Source: an uncultured Collinsella sp. (GTDB taxonomy: Bacteria > Actinomycetota > Coriobacteriia > Coriobacteriales > Coriobacteriaceae). From it: a DNA stretch of 52,251 nt. Location: positions 1 through 52,251 of the forward strand of contig UROC01000007.1 in the NCBI GenBank assembly GCA_900549345.1, read 5' to 3'. The position numbers and the translations under genes were made by a program. Positions 21,917-30,139 of the stretch are shown one piece after another. Each line of letters starts with the position of its first letter. Position 1 is the first letter of the stretch. The notes under the pieces were generated by a model. That model was not told the DNA's origin. It saw only the letters and a list, made by a program, of their open reading frames with translations, and made no database searches.

Positions 21917-23002
21917 TTAAGCTAGGTGCGCGATAACGGCATCGGCAAAGGCCTGCGTACCCACGGCCCCCTCGACGGAGCCAGTCTGGGCACGACGCAC
22001 GTCACCGGTAACCTGTTCGCCCTCGTCGAGCGTGGCAGAGACGGCGGCGCGAATGCGGTTGGCCGCGTCGTTCTCACCCAGGTGATCGAGCATCATCGCA
22101 GCAGAGAGGATCTCGGCCGTGGGGTTGGCGATATCCTGGCCAGCGATATCAGGCGCAGAGCCGTGCGTCGCCTCAAAGATGGCGCAGTCGGCACCGATGT
22201 TGGAGCCGGGGGCCATCCCTAAGCCGCCCACCAGGCCGGCGCACAGGTCGCTCACGATGTCGCCGTACAGGTTGGGCAGCACCAGGACATCGAAGTCGTT
22301 GGGGTTCTGGACCAGGCCCATGCAGGTGGCGTCGACGATCTTGTCGTTGAACTCGATGTCGGGGTAGCCCGCGGCCACCTCGCGCGCAACGCGCAGGAAC
22401 AGGCCGTCGGTCGCCTTCATGATATTGGCCTTGTGCACAGCCGTCACCTTTTTGCGGCCGCAACGGCGGGCGTACTCAAAGGCGTACTCCACAATGCGGC
22501 GGCTCTTGGCGATGGAGATGGGCTTGATCGAGATGGCGGAATCCGCGGCGAAGGTCTTCTGACCCGAGCGCTCGACGAGCTGCGAAAGCTCCTCGACCTC
22601 GGCAGCGCCCTCATCGAACTCGATACCGGCGTAGAGGTCCTCGGTGTTCTCGCGCACGATGACCAGGTCGACGTCGCGGAAGCGCGAGCCGTCGCCCGGC
22701 TGCGACAGGCAGGGGCGCACGCAGGCGTACAGGTCGAAGTGCTTACGCAGGGCAACATTGACGCTGCGGAAGCCCGTACCGACCGGCGTGGTGATGGGGC
22801 CCTTGATGGCAACCTTGGTCTCGGCGACCGCATCGAGGACGTGCTGGGGCAGCGGCGTACCAAACTCGTCCATGACGCCGGCACCGGCCTCCTGGACATT
22901 CCAGTTAATCTGGACACCGGTGGCCTCGACCACGCGGCGCATGGCCTGCGTGATCTCGGGACCGATACCGTCACCGGGAATCAGGACTACATCGTGCGCC
23001 AT
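21917..23002 (-). CDS. icd: NAD-type isocitrate/isopropylmalate dehydrogenase family enzyme
   Basis: A 361-residue beta-decarboxylating dehydrogenase. It starts VVLIPGDGIGPEI, has the substrate loop GTGFRSVNVALRKHFDLYAC (about 76-95) and VIVRENTEDLYAGIE. Lys and Asp catalytic residues lie in VHKANIMK and DATCMGLVQNP, and the NAD site in the C-terminal ATHGSAPDIAGQDIANPT. The substrate loop with SVNV and an aromatic Tyr favours isocitrate over isopropylmalate. It supplies 2-oxoglutarate. It is the last of five closely spaced minus-strand genes, six bp after the HEAT-repeat gene. Homoisocitrate or tartrate activity cannot be excluded. Confidence 0.85.
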   Translation of the reverse strand: MAHDVVLIPGDGIGPEITQAMRRVVEATGVQINWNVQEAGAGVMDEFGTPLPQHVLDAVAETKVAIKGPITTPVGTGFRSVNVALRKHFDLYACVRPCLSQPGDGSRFRDVDLVIVRENTEDLYAGIEFDEGAAEVEELSQLVERSGQKTFAADSAISIKPISIAKSRRIVEYAFEYARRCGRKKVTAVHKANIMKATDGLFLRVAREVAAGYPDIEFNDKIVDATCMGLVQNPNDFDVLVLPNLYGDIVSDLCAGLVGGLGMAPGSNIGADCAIFEATHGSAPDIAGQDIANPTAEILSAAMMLDHLGENDAANRIRAAVSATLDEGEQVTGDVRRAQTGSVEGAVGTQAFADAVIAHLA

Positions 23003-23008
23003 AATCTG

Positions 23009-23707
23009 TTACTCCTCGTCTTCGGCGTCGTCAGATTTTTTAACGCTAGCACGCTTCTTCTTTTTGGAGAGATCCAGGCCAAAACGTTTAACAAGCATTT
23101 CGCAAATCTCACTCGAACGGGCCTTGAGATAGCTGCCCTTGCCGTTCTCGGCGTCGAACTTAAGGCGCAGCGCAAGCTTCTCGGCGACCTCGGCGTCGAT
23201 CTCGCCCTGGCCAAACTCGTACAGGCAACCGAGCATGTCGCGATACTCAAGGTCGCCGTGGTAGCACTGGATGGCCTCGTCCAGGATGGGCCAAGCCTCG
23301 CGCGAACGCTCGACGCTCGTGGCACCCCACACGCACAGCAGGCGGAAGGCGGCATAGCGCAGCGTGGAGGAAATCTCGTCGAACAGCGCGGTCTCGGCGC
23401 CCTCAAAGGCGTCCTCCATCTGCTCGGGGCAGGTGGTGGCGAGTGCCGCCAAGGCATCGAGGGCCTCCCAGCGGGTCTGCGCCTCGGGGCGATCGAGCGC
23501 CTCGATCAGCGCGGGCACGCAGGGCACGACGCGCTGCGGATCGCGCTCGGCCAGAAGATGCAGCACGCGGGCGGCAAACTGGCGGATGCGGCGCGTGGGG
23601 CAGCCGAGCTCCTTGACCAGGCGGTCGACGGCGTTCTCGTTCTCCTCTGCCAGCTGGAGCTGTGCCAGCTCCTCGTCGGTGAGCTGTTCGTCTTTGTTTT
23701 CTGCCAT
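23009..23707 (-). CDS. HEAT-repeat protein of unknown function
   Basis: A 232-residue, mostly helical protein. Between residues 25 and 130 are HEAT-like helical pairs (RRIRQFAARVLHLLAERDP, TRWEALDALAALATTCPE, LRYAAFRLLCVWG). The C-terminus is lysine-rich, then acidic. HEAT repeats bind proteins or nucleic acid, and no catalytic motif is visible. It is tightly packed between the small membrane protein and icd, six bp from the latter, which suggests co-expression, but nothing connects it to central metabolism directly. Confidence 0.8.
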   Translation of the reverse strand: MAENKDEQLTDEELAQLQLAEENENAVDRLVKELGCPTRRIRQFAARVLHLLAERDPQRVVPCVPALIEALDRPEAQTRWEALDALAALATTCPEQMEDAFEGAETALFDEISSTLRYAAFRLLCVWGATSVERSREAWPILDEAIQCYHGDLEYRDMLGCLYEFGQGEIDAEVAEKLALRLKFDAENGKGSYLKARSSEICEMLVKRFGLDLSKKKKRASVKKSDDAEDEE

Positions 23708-23719
23708 AGTTACCTCTTC

Positions 23720-24148
23720 TTATTTCTTAGCGTGCTTGCCAGCACCCTTGCTGTCATCGGTGACCGAGATGAGCTGTCGGTCGGCTGCGCCATTGCGACG
23801 CGCACGGCGGCGTTCCTCGGCGTCGCCCGCGTCGGCGGCGGCGCGGTGAGCCTTGTTGACGTTAAAGACCTCGTCGTGCTTGCGCCACGGACCAACGGAC
23901 TCGCCAAAGCTCATCTTAAGACCGGCGATAAAGCCGCCGAGCCAGCCGATCGGCGCAAACTGCACCAGCGGGAACAGTGAGAACACCCAGGTCAGCAGGA
24001 CGACTGCCGCCGCGCCTGCAAAGTTGGCAATCCAGTAGTCGCGCTTGGTGATGACGCGCTTTTCGCACGCCCACTGACCGCACAAAAAGCCGATGTAGAT
24101 CGCAAAGAGAAAGAGCACCAGCGCAAGCACCACGAACGTCCAGCTCAT
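23720..24148 (-). CDS. Small membrane protein with basic tail
   Basis: A 142-residue protein beginning at the ATG at 24148, with GAGGAG overlapping the stop of the upstream gene. Two or three hydrophobic segments lie at about 3-22, 38-58 and 62-78, followed by a charged cytoplasmic tail with an EERRRARRNG stretch. A Cys-rich turn GFLCGQWACEKR links the first two segments. No family is recognised. Coupling to the dehydrogenase gene (five bp gap) suggests co-translation. Confidence 0.72.
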   Translation of the reverse strand: MSWTFVVLALVLFLFAIYIGFLCGQWACEKRVITKRDYWIANFAGAAAVVLLTWVFSLFPLVQFAPIGWLGGFIAGLKMSFGESVGPWRKHDEVFNVNKAHRAAADAGDAEERRRARRNGAADRQLISVTDDSKGAGKHAKK

Positions 24149-24153
24149 GGGCG

Positions 24154-25233
24154 CTACTCCTCGTGATGGTGGCCGCAGCAGCACTCGTGGCCGTCATCAT
24201 GGCCGTGGCCGCCGCAGCACTCGTGGTCCTCGCCGTGATGGTGGCCGCAACCGCACTCATGCTCGTCGCCGTGCTCGCCGCAACCGCAGCCGTCCTCGTG
24301 GGCACCGTGCTCCTCGGGGCGATACTGCGACCAGTCCAGACCGGCGGCGATGGCGTCGGCCTCCTCCTTGTAGAGGACCGTGATGGCCTGGGTACCCAGC
24401 TTGGCACCACCGATGGCGTCGAGCATGTCGTAGAGCGTAAAGGCCACGTCGGCGCCGGGCAGCGCGAGCTCGCGGTCATCGGCGTAGGCGAGCGCCAGAC
24501 GCAGGTCCTTAATGAAGTGCTCGACCATAAAGCCGGGCTTGTAGTCGCCGTCGAGCGCCTTGGGGGCCAGGCTCTCCATGGCGCCGGACTTGCCGGTGCC
24601 GCCCAGGATCATCTGGCGGGTCTTCTCCAGGTCAAGGCCGCTCAGCTCGGCAAATGCCATGGCGTCGGCCATGCCGACCATGCAGGCGCCCAGCGACACC
24701 TGGTTGGCGAGCTTGGCAGCCTGACCCTTGCCGGCGCCATCGAAGCAGCAGATGTTGGCCGCAAAGGTGGCAAGGATATCGCGGACCGGCGCGATATCGT
24801 TCTCGGTGGCGCCCACGATAGCCGTGAGCGTGCCGGCGATAGCACCAGACTCGCCGCCGGTGACGGGGCAGTCAAACGCCATGCGGCCGGAAACCTGCGC
24901 GGCCTCGGCAATGTCGCGCGCCAGCTCGGGGGAGCTCGTGGTGAGGTCGATCAGGACCGCGCCCGGCTTGGTGCACGCGAGCAGGCCGTCGCCCGCCAGG
25001 TAGAGCTCCTCAACCTCGGAGGGATAGCCCACCATGGTAAAGACGACATCGGCGTTCGCCGCGGCATCGGCCGGCGTATCGGCCCAGACGGCACCGCGCT
25101 CGATAAGCGCTGCGGCCTTGGACTTGGTGCGGTTGTTGACCGTGACGGGATAGCCGGCGTCCAGAATGTGGCCGGCGATGGGGGCACCCATGATTCCGGT
25201 GCCGATGAATGCGACGGAGAGCTTGTTTGCCAT
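24154..25233 (-). CDS. 3-hydroxyisobutyrate-dehydrogenase-like enzyme with His/Cys-rich tail
   Basis: A 359-residue enzyme of the beta-hydroxyacid dehydrogenase family. The NAD(P) loop is FIGTGIMGAPIAGH, substrate motif DCPVTGGESGA and catalytic Lys in GKGQAAKLANQ (about 170), followed by the all-helical dimer domain to about residue 290. Beyond the normal end comes a tail of about 51 residues (309-359) with 14 His and 9 Cys, in clusters such as CGCGHHHGEDHECCGG. Such a tail should bind Zn, Ni or Cu. The ATG at 25233 follows AAAGG and the domain begins there, so a longer frame is rejected. Substrate could be 3-hydroxyisobutyrate, tartronate semialdehyde or another small hydroxyacid. Confidence 0.87.
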   Translation of the reverse strand: MANKLSVAFIGTGIMGAPIAGHILDAGYPVTVNNRTKSKAAALIERGAVWADTPADAAANADVVFTMVGYPSEVEELYLAGDGLLACTKPGAVLIDLTTSSPELARDIAEAAQVSGRMAFDCPVTGGESGAIAGTLTAIVGATENDIAPVRDILATFAANICCFDGAGKGQAAKLANQVSLGACMVGMADAMAFAELSGLDLEKTRQMILGGTGKSGAMESLAPKALDGDYKPGFMVEHFIKDLRLALAYADDRELALPGADVAFTLYDMLDAIGGAKLGTQAITVLYKEEADAIAAGLDWSQYRPEEHGAHEDGCGCGEHGDEHECGCGHHHGEDHECCGGHGHDDGHECCCGHHHEE

Positions 25234-25325
25234 GAAACCTTTCCTTTTGGGTTGGGTGTTATTACTAGGTTGAATACTCAGCGCCAGCGCTTGAGCTGCG
25301 GGGCGCCCGTGGTCGTAGCGCCTGT

Positions 25326-26279
25326 CTACTCGCCGCGTACACGGCGCGCGATGCGGTCGGAAAGCGAGGCTTTCTCGGCGCGGTTCTTGCCCCAAAACGC
25401 GCAGGCCACCATGCCGGGACCCACGTGCGAGCCGATGGTGGGGCCTACGGAGCTGCGAATGACCGTGACGTCGGCGCAGCCCTCCTCCTTGCGGATGGCG
25501 GCTTCGAGCCAGTCGCCGTCCTTTTCGGCATCGGCCGTCATGATGGCGATGGGCATGGTGCGGTCGGGCACATAGTTCTCGCGGAACGACTTGAGGATGG
25601 ACTTGAGTGCCTTCTTGCGGCCGCGGTTGACGCCGATCAGCGATAGCGAACCGGCAAGGTCGTAGGAGAGCTCGGGCTTGACGTCGAGCTTTGCCGTGAG
25701 CTGTGCCGCCGCGGGCGGAATGCGGCCGCCGGCAGCCAGTGCGTCAAAGCTCTCGAGCGTAAAGTAGCCGTGGACATAGGTCTTGGCCTCGTTTGCCCAG
25801 TCGACCAGCTGCTTGGCGGTGAGTCCCGCCGAGCGTTGACGGACGGCCTCGAGCGCCAAGAGCTCGCCGGTCGCACAGGGCAGGGCGTTGTCGACCACGT
25901 ACAGCTCAAAATCGGGATACTCGGCGCGTACGGCGTCCGCCGCCTGGCACGCGGAGTTGTAGCTCGACGACAGCGCCGAGGTAAAGCACAGGTAGACCGT
26001 GGGCGTGCCCTCTTTGGCGCACTCGGTAAAGAACTCGATATAGCGACCAAGCGACACGGCAGAGGTAGACACGCGAGCGCCGGCGCGCATGCGGTCGTAG
26101 AACTCCTTAGGGCTGATGCTCGACCAGATATCGTCCGTGCGCTCCTCGCCATCGATAATGAAGGGGAAGCCCAAGATATCGACATCGAGGTTCGCGGCGA
26201 CCTCGGGGCTAAAGTCGCAACAGGTATCGACGACGATGCGGCAGCGGTCTGAATGGCCGGCAGATGCAGCCTTGTCCAT
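25326..26279 (-). CDS. DegV family fatty-acid-binding protein
   Basis: A 317-residue DegV protein. Characteristic parts are IVVDTCCDFSPEVAANLDVD near the start, the loop AGARVSTSAVSLGRYIEFF (about 67-85), CFTSALSSSYNSA and a C-terminal VGPTIGSHVGPGMVACAFWG. DegV proteins (FakB group) hold a fatty acid, in FakB for phosphorylation by FakA. No fakA is in the window. AAGGAG supports the ATG at 26279, with a TTG at 26282 the alternative. It heads the run DegV-dehydrogenase-membrane protein-HEAT-icd. Confidence 0.9.
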   Translation of the reverse strand: MDKAASAGHSDRCRIVVDTCCDFSPEVAANLDVDILGFPFIIDGEERTDDIWSSISPKEFYDRMRAGARVSTSAVSLGRYIEFFTECAKEGTPTVYLCFTSALSSSYNSACQAADAVRAEYPDFELYVVDNALPCATGELLALEAVRQRSAGLTAKQLVDWANEAKTYVHGYFTLESFDALAAGGRIPPAAAQLTAKLDVKPELSYDLAGSLSLIGVNRGRKKALKSILKSFRENYVPDRTMPIAIMTADAEKDGDWLEAAIRKEEGCADVTVIRSSVGPTIGSHVGPGMVACAFWGKNRAEKASLSDRIARRVRGE

Positions 26280-26296
26280 CAAAGCGACTCCTTACG

Positions 26297-26330
26297 TAAA
26301 AAAGGCGGCCATCCGCATGGGATGACCGCC
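26297..26330 (-). terminator. Terminator after hpf
   Basis: GGCGGTCATCC and GGATGGCCGCC pair on the minus strand around a five-base loop, followed by TTTTTTA. It isolates hpf from the DegV group. Confidence 0.88.
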
Positions 26331-26359
26331 GGCCGTTAACTCATGCAAGTTAACGTATT

Positions 26360-26944
26360 TTACTCGTCAAGTGTTTCGATACGGGGCTTGATGATGCCAT
26401 ATCCACCATTCTTACGGTGATACACCACATTGATGAGGCCAGTCGTCGCGTTCTCGAACACATAGAAGTCGTGGCCGAGCAGATCGGTCTGCACCAGCGC
26501 CTGCTCCTCAGTCATCGGGGTGACATCGATGACCTTCTCGCGGACGAGCAGGTCGTCCTCCTCCTCGGGCAGCAGCAGGTCGGCCAGATCCTCGACGCGC
26601 TCGACCGGTGCGACATCCGCTGCGCTGGCACCGCCCTGGCGGTTGTCCACGACCTTGGTCTTGAACTTGCGCAGCTGGCGGGTGACCTTATCGGCAGAGA
26701 GGTCGATGGCAGCGTACATATCCGCACCGTGCTCGGCAACGCGAATCACCGAACCGCGGGCACGAACCGTAACCTCGACGATTGCCGGGTTGGGGTTCGA
26801 GGGGTTCTTCTCATAACGAAGTACAACGTCGACCGTCATGGGCTCGATATCGAAAACCTTGAGCGCCTCGCCGATCTTCTCATCCACATGCGCACGCAGA
26901 GCATCGGTTACCGTCGTCTTGCGTCCAGAAACCTTGATATCCAT
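26360..26944 (-). CDS. hpf: Ribosome hibernation promoting factor, long form
   Basis: A 194-residue long-form HPF that dimerizes idle 70S ribosomes into 100S particles. Residues 1-100 form the S30AE domain (MDIKVSGRKTTVTDALRAHV, and VRARGSVIRVAEHGADMYAA). After an acidic linker, residues 135-190 form the dimerization domain (EEQALVQTDLLGHDFYVFEN, then VVYHRKNGGYGIIKP). The ATG at 26944 matches the conserved start and TTGGAG; the extra 20 upstream residues of a longer frame are not conserved in the family as I know it. Monocistronic with its own terminator. Confidence 0.93.
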   Translation of the reverse strand: MDIKVSGRKTTVTDALRAHVDEKIGEALKVFDIEPMTVDVVLRYEKNPSNPNPAIVEVTVRARGSVIRVAEHGADMYAAIDLSADKVTRQLRKFKTKVVDNRQGGASAADVAPVERVEDLADLLLPEEEDDLLVREKVIDVTPMTEEQALVQTDLLGHDFYVFENATTGLINVVYHRKNGGYGIIKPRIETLDE

Positions 26945-27261
26945 ACGTGGCTCCAATCTGCCTCGGGGACTTACTGTACTGGCTATGTACCCATTGCCGT
27001 GCATTTAATCACGCGGATTCCCAAAGACCCGAATAACGATTGCTTGATACCGCATACCGAAGTCTCGCACTTTTCTGTGGCAAAGTGCGCTATAGGAGGG
27101 AGCCGGCGACTTTGTATTTGGTCCCGAAAATTGGCTTTGAACTGCTGGTTTTATAGAGATGAAAAAGCCGGGCTCCCCTATTGGGGAAGTCCGGCAGTGC
27201 GTGTTGAAACCGTGAAGAGGTGTCCTTTCCAACGTATAGAAGACACCACCCCTAGCAATAA
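26945..27261. other. Gene-free region upstream of hpf
   Basis: It holds the hpf promoter region (not defined), the terminator at 27167-27195 and a second weak hairpin with GGTGTC/GACACC arms (27219-27249). I see no coding frame. Confidence 0.6.
27161..27195 (-). terminator. Terminator after the solute-binding lipoprotein gene
   Basis: GCCGGACTTCCCC pairs with GGGGAGCCCGGC around AATA on the minus strand, followed by TTTTT. The stem has small mismatches. Confidence 0.82.
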
Positions 27262-28287
27262 CTAGCTATTGAGTTTGTTAATGTCGTCGTCGGTGATGGT
27301 GCCTTCCTGGCTGGACGATTTGTCCTCGGAGGATGCGGTCTCATTGTTGGAATCGGAGGACTCGCTGCCGGAAGACGTGGTCTCACTGGACTCAGAGTCG
27401 CCCGGCTGCACGTTAGCGCCCGAAACCGTCTTAGTGGTGAGGTCGTAGGGCATCCTGCCATACCAGACAGAGTGGACCGCCTCGAGCGTGCCGTCGGCCG
27501 TAATACCGTCGAGGGCATCGCTCACGGCACGGCACAGTTCGTCATTGGACGAGAGGCCCGCAACACCAAGCGTCGAGGGCGCCTCGAGCGAACCGGCATA
27601 GGAGACCTCGCTCATCAGGCGTGCAAGGTAGCCGCCGGCCGTGGAGTCGCAGATTACATAGTCGACCTCGCCGGACTCGAGCGCCTCAAAGCACTCGTTG
27701 ATGTTGGAGTAAGTCTTTTGGTTGGCGGTGATGCTCTGCTTAGCAAGCGCCTCCTGCGAGGCCGAGGACATCTGGATACCCAGAGTAGACGTGTTAAGGG
27801 TATCGGTGGAAACGCTCAGCGACCCACCATCGCTGGTTTTACCGAACACGGAAGCGGCATCGTACAGGCAGGTGCCGAGCGAGCTAACGTCCCCATCCGT
27901 GGAGTTGATCTCGCCGATAAAGATATCAGCCTTTTTGTCACCGAGCGCGGAACCTGCCGAGGACGCATCGACAAAGGCGACCTTAAGGCCCATGCGGCTT
28001 GCGAGGGCGCGGGCAGCGTCGACTGCATACCCCGTGAGCTCGCCGTCAGCGCCCTGCATGGCCTGCGGCGCATCGGAGGTATCGAGGGCAACCGTCAGGG
28101 TTCCGGGAGTGACCAGGGCATCGTCCGACACCGCCGGCGTGACGGTCTCGTACTCGATCTGGTCGATCGTGGGAGTCGTGAACGTAGACAGCGGGTTGAA
28201 CGCGCATCCGCTCAGGCCCAAAACGGCGATGACCGCTGCGGTCCCAGCACCTAACCGAGCCGCGTGCATCAAGCTGCCCCTCACCAT
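27262..28287 (-). CDS. Solute-binding lipoprotein, amino-acid ABC transporter type (family 3)
   Basis: A 341-residue lipoprotein. A signal peptide with hydrophobic core AAVIAVLGLSGC ends in the lipobox LSGC. The mature part has the family-3 binding-protein order: GTLTVALDTSDAPQAM, then ELTGYAVDAARALASRMGLK, then VDYVICDSTAGGYL. The C-terminal 55 residues are Ser/Glu/Thr-rich and disordered. It should capture an amino acid or similar ligand at the membrane, but no permease or ATPase gene is beside it, so it may be a sensor-like orphan. Start is uncertain: ATG 28287 (AGGG) or ATG 28269 (GAGGGG, better signal length). A long frame upstream to 28668 is not convincing. Confidence 0.85.
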   Translation of the reverse strand: MVRGSLMHAARLGAGTAAVIAVLGLSGCAFNPLSTFTTPTIDQIEYETVTPAVSDDALVTPGTLTVALDTSDAPQAMQGADGELTGYAVDAARALASRMGLKVAFVDASSAGSALGDKKADIFIGEINSTDGDVSSLGTCLYDAASVFGKTSDGGSLSVSTDTLNTSTLGIQMSSASQEALAKQSITANQKTYSNINECFEALESGEVDYVICDSTAGGYLARLMSEVSYAGSLEAPSTLGVAGLSSNDELCRAVSDALDGITADGTLEAVHSVWYGRMPYDLTTKTVSGANVQPGDSESSETTSSGSESSDSNNETASSEDKSSSQEGTITDDDINKLNS

Positions 28288-28719
28288 GTCCACTACCCTG
28301 CCTTCTGTGTCGTATACGATCCGTGCGTTGCGCGGAATATCAGGTTGTTCCCACCAGCTGACCTGGTATTTGACCCCACACTTGCGCACCGGGGCGTTTG
28401 CTCGGGAGGCCGCAGCCACCTTCACGACTGGCCCGCTCGCCCGCGAGGCGGTATTGCCCCAAAGAAAGTAGAACGGACGGTGCGGCTTACATCTAGGACG
28501 CGCCATGATCGCGCCGCGCGCACGCGGTCGCTTACGTGGATCCCTTTGACCGCGTCTGTCTTGGACTAGGGCGGGCATTTCGTCCGTCCGCAACCACAGC
28601 CTGGTAGGAACGTAGCGCATTATAGCTAAGTTCAAGCTAAAGTTTAAGGTTAGGGGCGTCATTCGCATCGCGAGTACAGATTTCGCAGGTCGGAGTGGGC
28701 TATTCGTGCCTCTGTGAAG

Positions 28720-28767
28720 CCCGGAGCTCCCCTATGGGGAGCTCCGGGGCACCCTTCCTAGGGTGCC
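28720..28767. repeat. Two tandem GC-rich hairpins
   Basis: CCCGGAGCTCCCC and GGGGAGCTCCGGG (28720-28732, 28736-28748) form a perfect 13-bp stem around TAT. GGCACCC/GGGTGCC around TTCCTA follows at once. No T-run follows. The first stem resembles the terminator at 27167-27195 (GGCTCCCCTAT core). Confidence 0.65.
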
Positions 28768-28985
28768 GTGGCCAAAAAATGGCAAATATGAGTACTGTCA
28801 CCAATTTAGTAACAGGCAATTTTGGCCTCTCGGACAGATTTTGCGCTCAGTGTCGCCAACCTGATGCTTAGTTATTCCACATTTGTTTATTATCTTCTTA
28901 CTTTATGCCGCCTCCGAGTCCTAAATTCCTTGATTTTGCTGTTACTGATTTAGTGACAGTACTCATATTTGCCATATTTTGGCCA
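28768..28985. mobile_element. MITE-like element, copy 1
   Basis: Terminal inverted repeats of about 47 bp: the left end starts TGGCCAAAAAATGGCAAATA and the right end, read inward, starts TGGCCAAAATATGGCAAATA; both continue with TGAGTACTGTCAC. Only about five mismatches separate the two ends. The AT-rich centre of about 120 bp encodes nothing. A related copy is at 43282-43511. No clear target duplication is seen. The layout fits a nonautonomous transposable repeat, but a dispersed regulatory palindrome is possible. Confidence 0.75.
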
Positions 28986-29019
28986 GGGCATATGATTAAC
29001 CCCCTATTTTCGACGTGAA

Positions 29020-30129
29020 TTAGACCGGCTTAAGCCCAAAACACGCCCGCAGCGTGTTAAGCAACGCCTCTTGCTTCTTCCTGCGAGCATCGACACGATT
29101 CCGGTACCGCTTTCGCATACGCTGGTGCATGCGCCATGCGAGCGCTTCCATCGCTTCCATGTCACAGAGCATTTCGCTATTGACCGTCGCGACCTCGATT
29201 CCCATAGTAATCAAGCCCGTGTTGCGCTTTTCATCATGGATACGTCCCCTCCGAGAGGAATGGCCCAGCTCACCGTTGTATTCCAGGTCAAACCGGGCCG
29301 CTTCTTGATACGCATCGCAAACTGCATGAGGCATCCCCGAGATTGCCTGCGCACGGTCATCGAACTCGATCTTGTAGTCGGTCTTAAAAGGTCCGCAGGC
29401 AAACCCGCCATAGGAAAACGGAAGCGAAAACAGAGCGAGCATGATGCACTCCATGGGCGAGAGCAGGTTTTCTGACAAGTAGGGACACAGACGCTGCAAT
29501 TGTTTGGCCGTGCTTCCCTTGCATGTCGTAAGGTAATCTGCCAGGCGATCGGGCGTCAGCACCGGTTCGACTTCAAAGTAGCCCACGTCTGCTGGCTGGT
29601 CCTTGTCCTTTGCAAGTTTATTCGTAACAGGCGAGGTGTAGGGAGGCAGATACTTCCCGCGGTCGCTCAGTGAAATCTTAGAGCACAGCTCCTGGGCCAG
29701 GGCAAACGCCTGGATGCAGCCGACCTCGCGCGCAACGGCAACACAAAGGGCCTCGGGAGATAGGCTGTACACCCCCGGTTCCACCTCTAGAATCGAGCCG
29801 GCGGGCAACCCGGAACACACGGACCAGCCTACGCCAGGCATGCGGCGGCGCTGCGCCGCAGATCCCACCAGCAAGCACAGATCTTCTTGCACCTCGCCAC
29901 TTTTGGCTCCAATTCGCACCAAGTCAGGAAGATAGATATCCTCGGTCGAGGGCGACGACGTGCGCAGCACACGGCGCTCTTCATCGGGATTAAGGTCCTT
30001 CCAGCTGATATAGCCCATCTGCCGGCGCTCGGCGCGCATCATGCGCAGCGCTGAAGCGCCTGTTAGGATTACGGAAGCCGCTAGCTGTTCGCCTGTCGGC
30101 TCGTTGCGCCGCTCAATCTTCACTGCCAC
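29020..30129 (-). CDS. Unknown protein, possible PD-(D/E)XK nuclease-like C-terminus
   Basis: A 369-residue protein I do not recognise firmly. The C-terminal region has AARFDLEYNGELGHSSRRGR followed by HDEKRNTGLITMGIEVATVN. This spacing of Asp, Glu and basic residues recalls the Vsr/DUF559 nuclease fold seen at the end of AbiEi-like actinobacterial proteins. The first 150 residues contain no clear motif. A lysine/arginine-rich helix ends the protein. The start is set at GTG 30129, seven bases after AGGGG; GTG 30123 or ATG 30171 (inside comF) are alternatives. It follows comF by ten bp in the tmk-holB-ricT-comF run. The MITE-like element begins 34 bp past its stop. Confidence 0.68.
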   Translation of the reverse strand: MAVKIERRNEPTGEQLAASVILTGASALRMMRAERRQMGYISWKDLNPDEERRVLRTSSPSTEDIYLPDLVRIGAKSGEVQEDLCLLVGSAAQRRRMPGVGWSVCSGLPAGSILEVEPGVYSLSPEALCVAVAREVGCIQAFALAQELCSKISLSDRGKYLPPYTSPVTNKLAKDKDQPADVGYFEVEPVLTPDRLADYLTTCKGSTAKQLQRLCPYLSENLLSPMECIMLALFSLPFSYGGFACGPFKTDYKIEFDDRAQAISGMPHAVCDAYQEAARFDLEYNGELGHSSRRGRIHDEKRNTGLITMGIEVATVNSEMLCDMEAMEALAWRMHQRMRKRYRNRVDARRKKQEALLNTLRACFGLKPV

Positions 30130-30139
30130 AAAACCACCC

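Larger units (their letters stand above)
28288..29019. other. Long gene-free region with hairpins and a MITE-like repeat
   Basis: No convincing gene. It holds two tandem GC-rich hairpins (28720-28748 and 28748-28767) and, directly after, the 218-bp inverted-repeat element at 28768-28985. The part from 28288 to 28680 can be read as an N-terminal extension of the lipoprotein, but it is Arg/Pro-rich, lacks a signal peptide and looks noncoding. Confidence 0.6.

Noticed and set aside
22433..23980. 515-residue plus-strand ORF opposite icd and the HEAT gene
   Set aside because: Composition is antisense-like (Asp/Gly/Leu/Arg-rich without domains), and the minus strand holds clear genes with ribosome-binding sites.
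24154..24310. Tandem repeat array or CRISPR-like region
   Set aside because: The repeated GTGGTGGCCGCAGCA-like DNA encodes the His/Cys tail of the dehydrogenase in frame; repeats are irregular and have no unique spacers.
28288..28668. 127-residue N-terminal extension of the solute-binding lipoprotein
   Set aside because: The added part is Arg/Pro-rich, would bury the lipoprotein signal inside the protein, and an internal ATG with a good ribosome-binding site exists.
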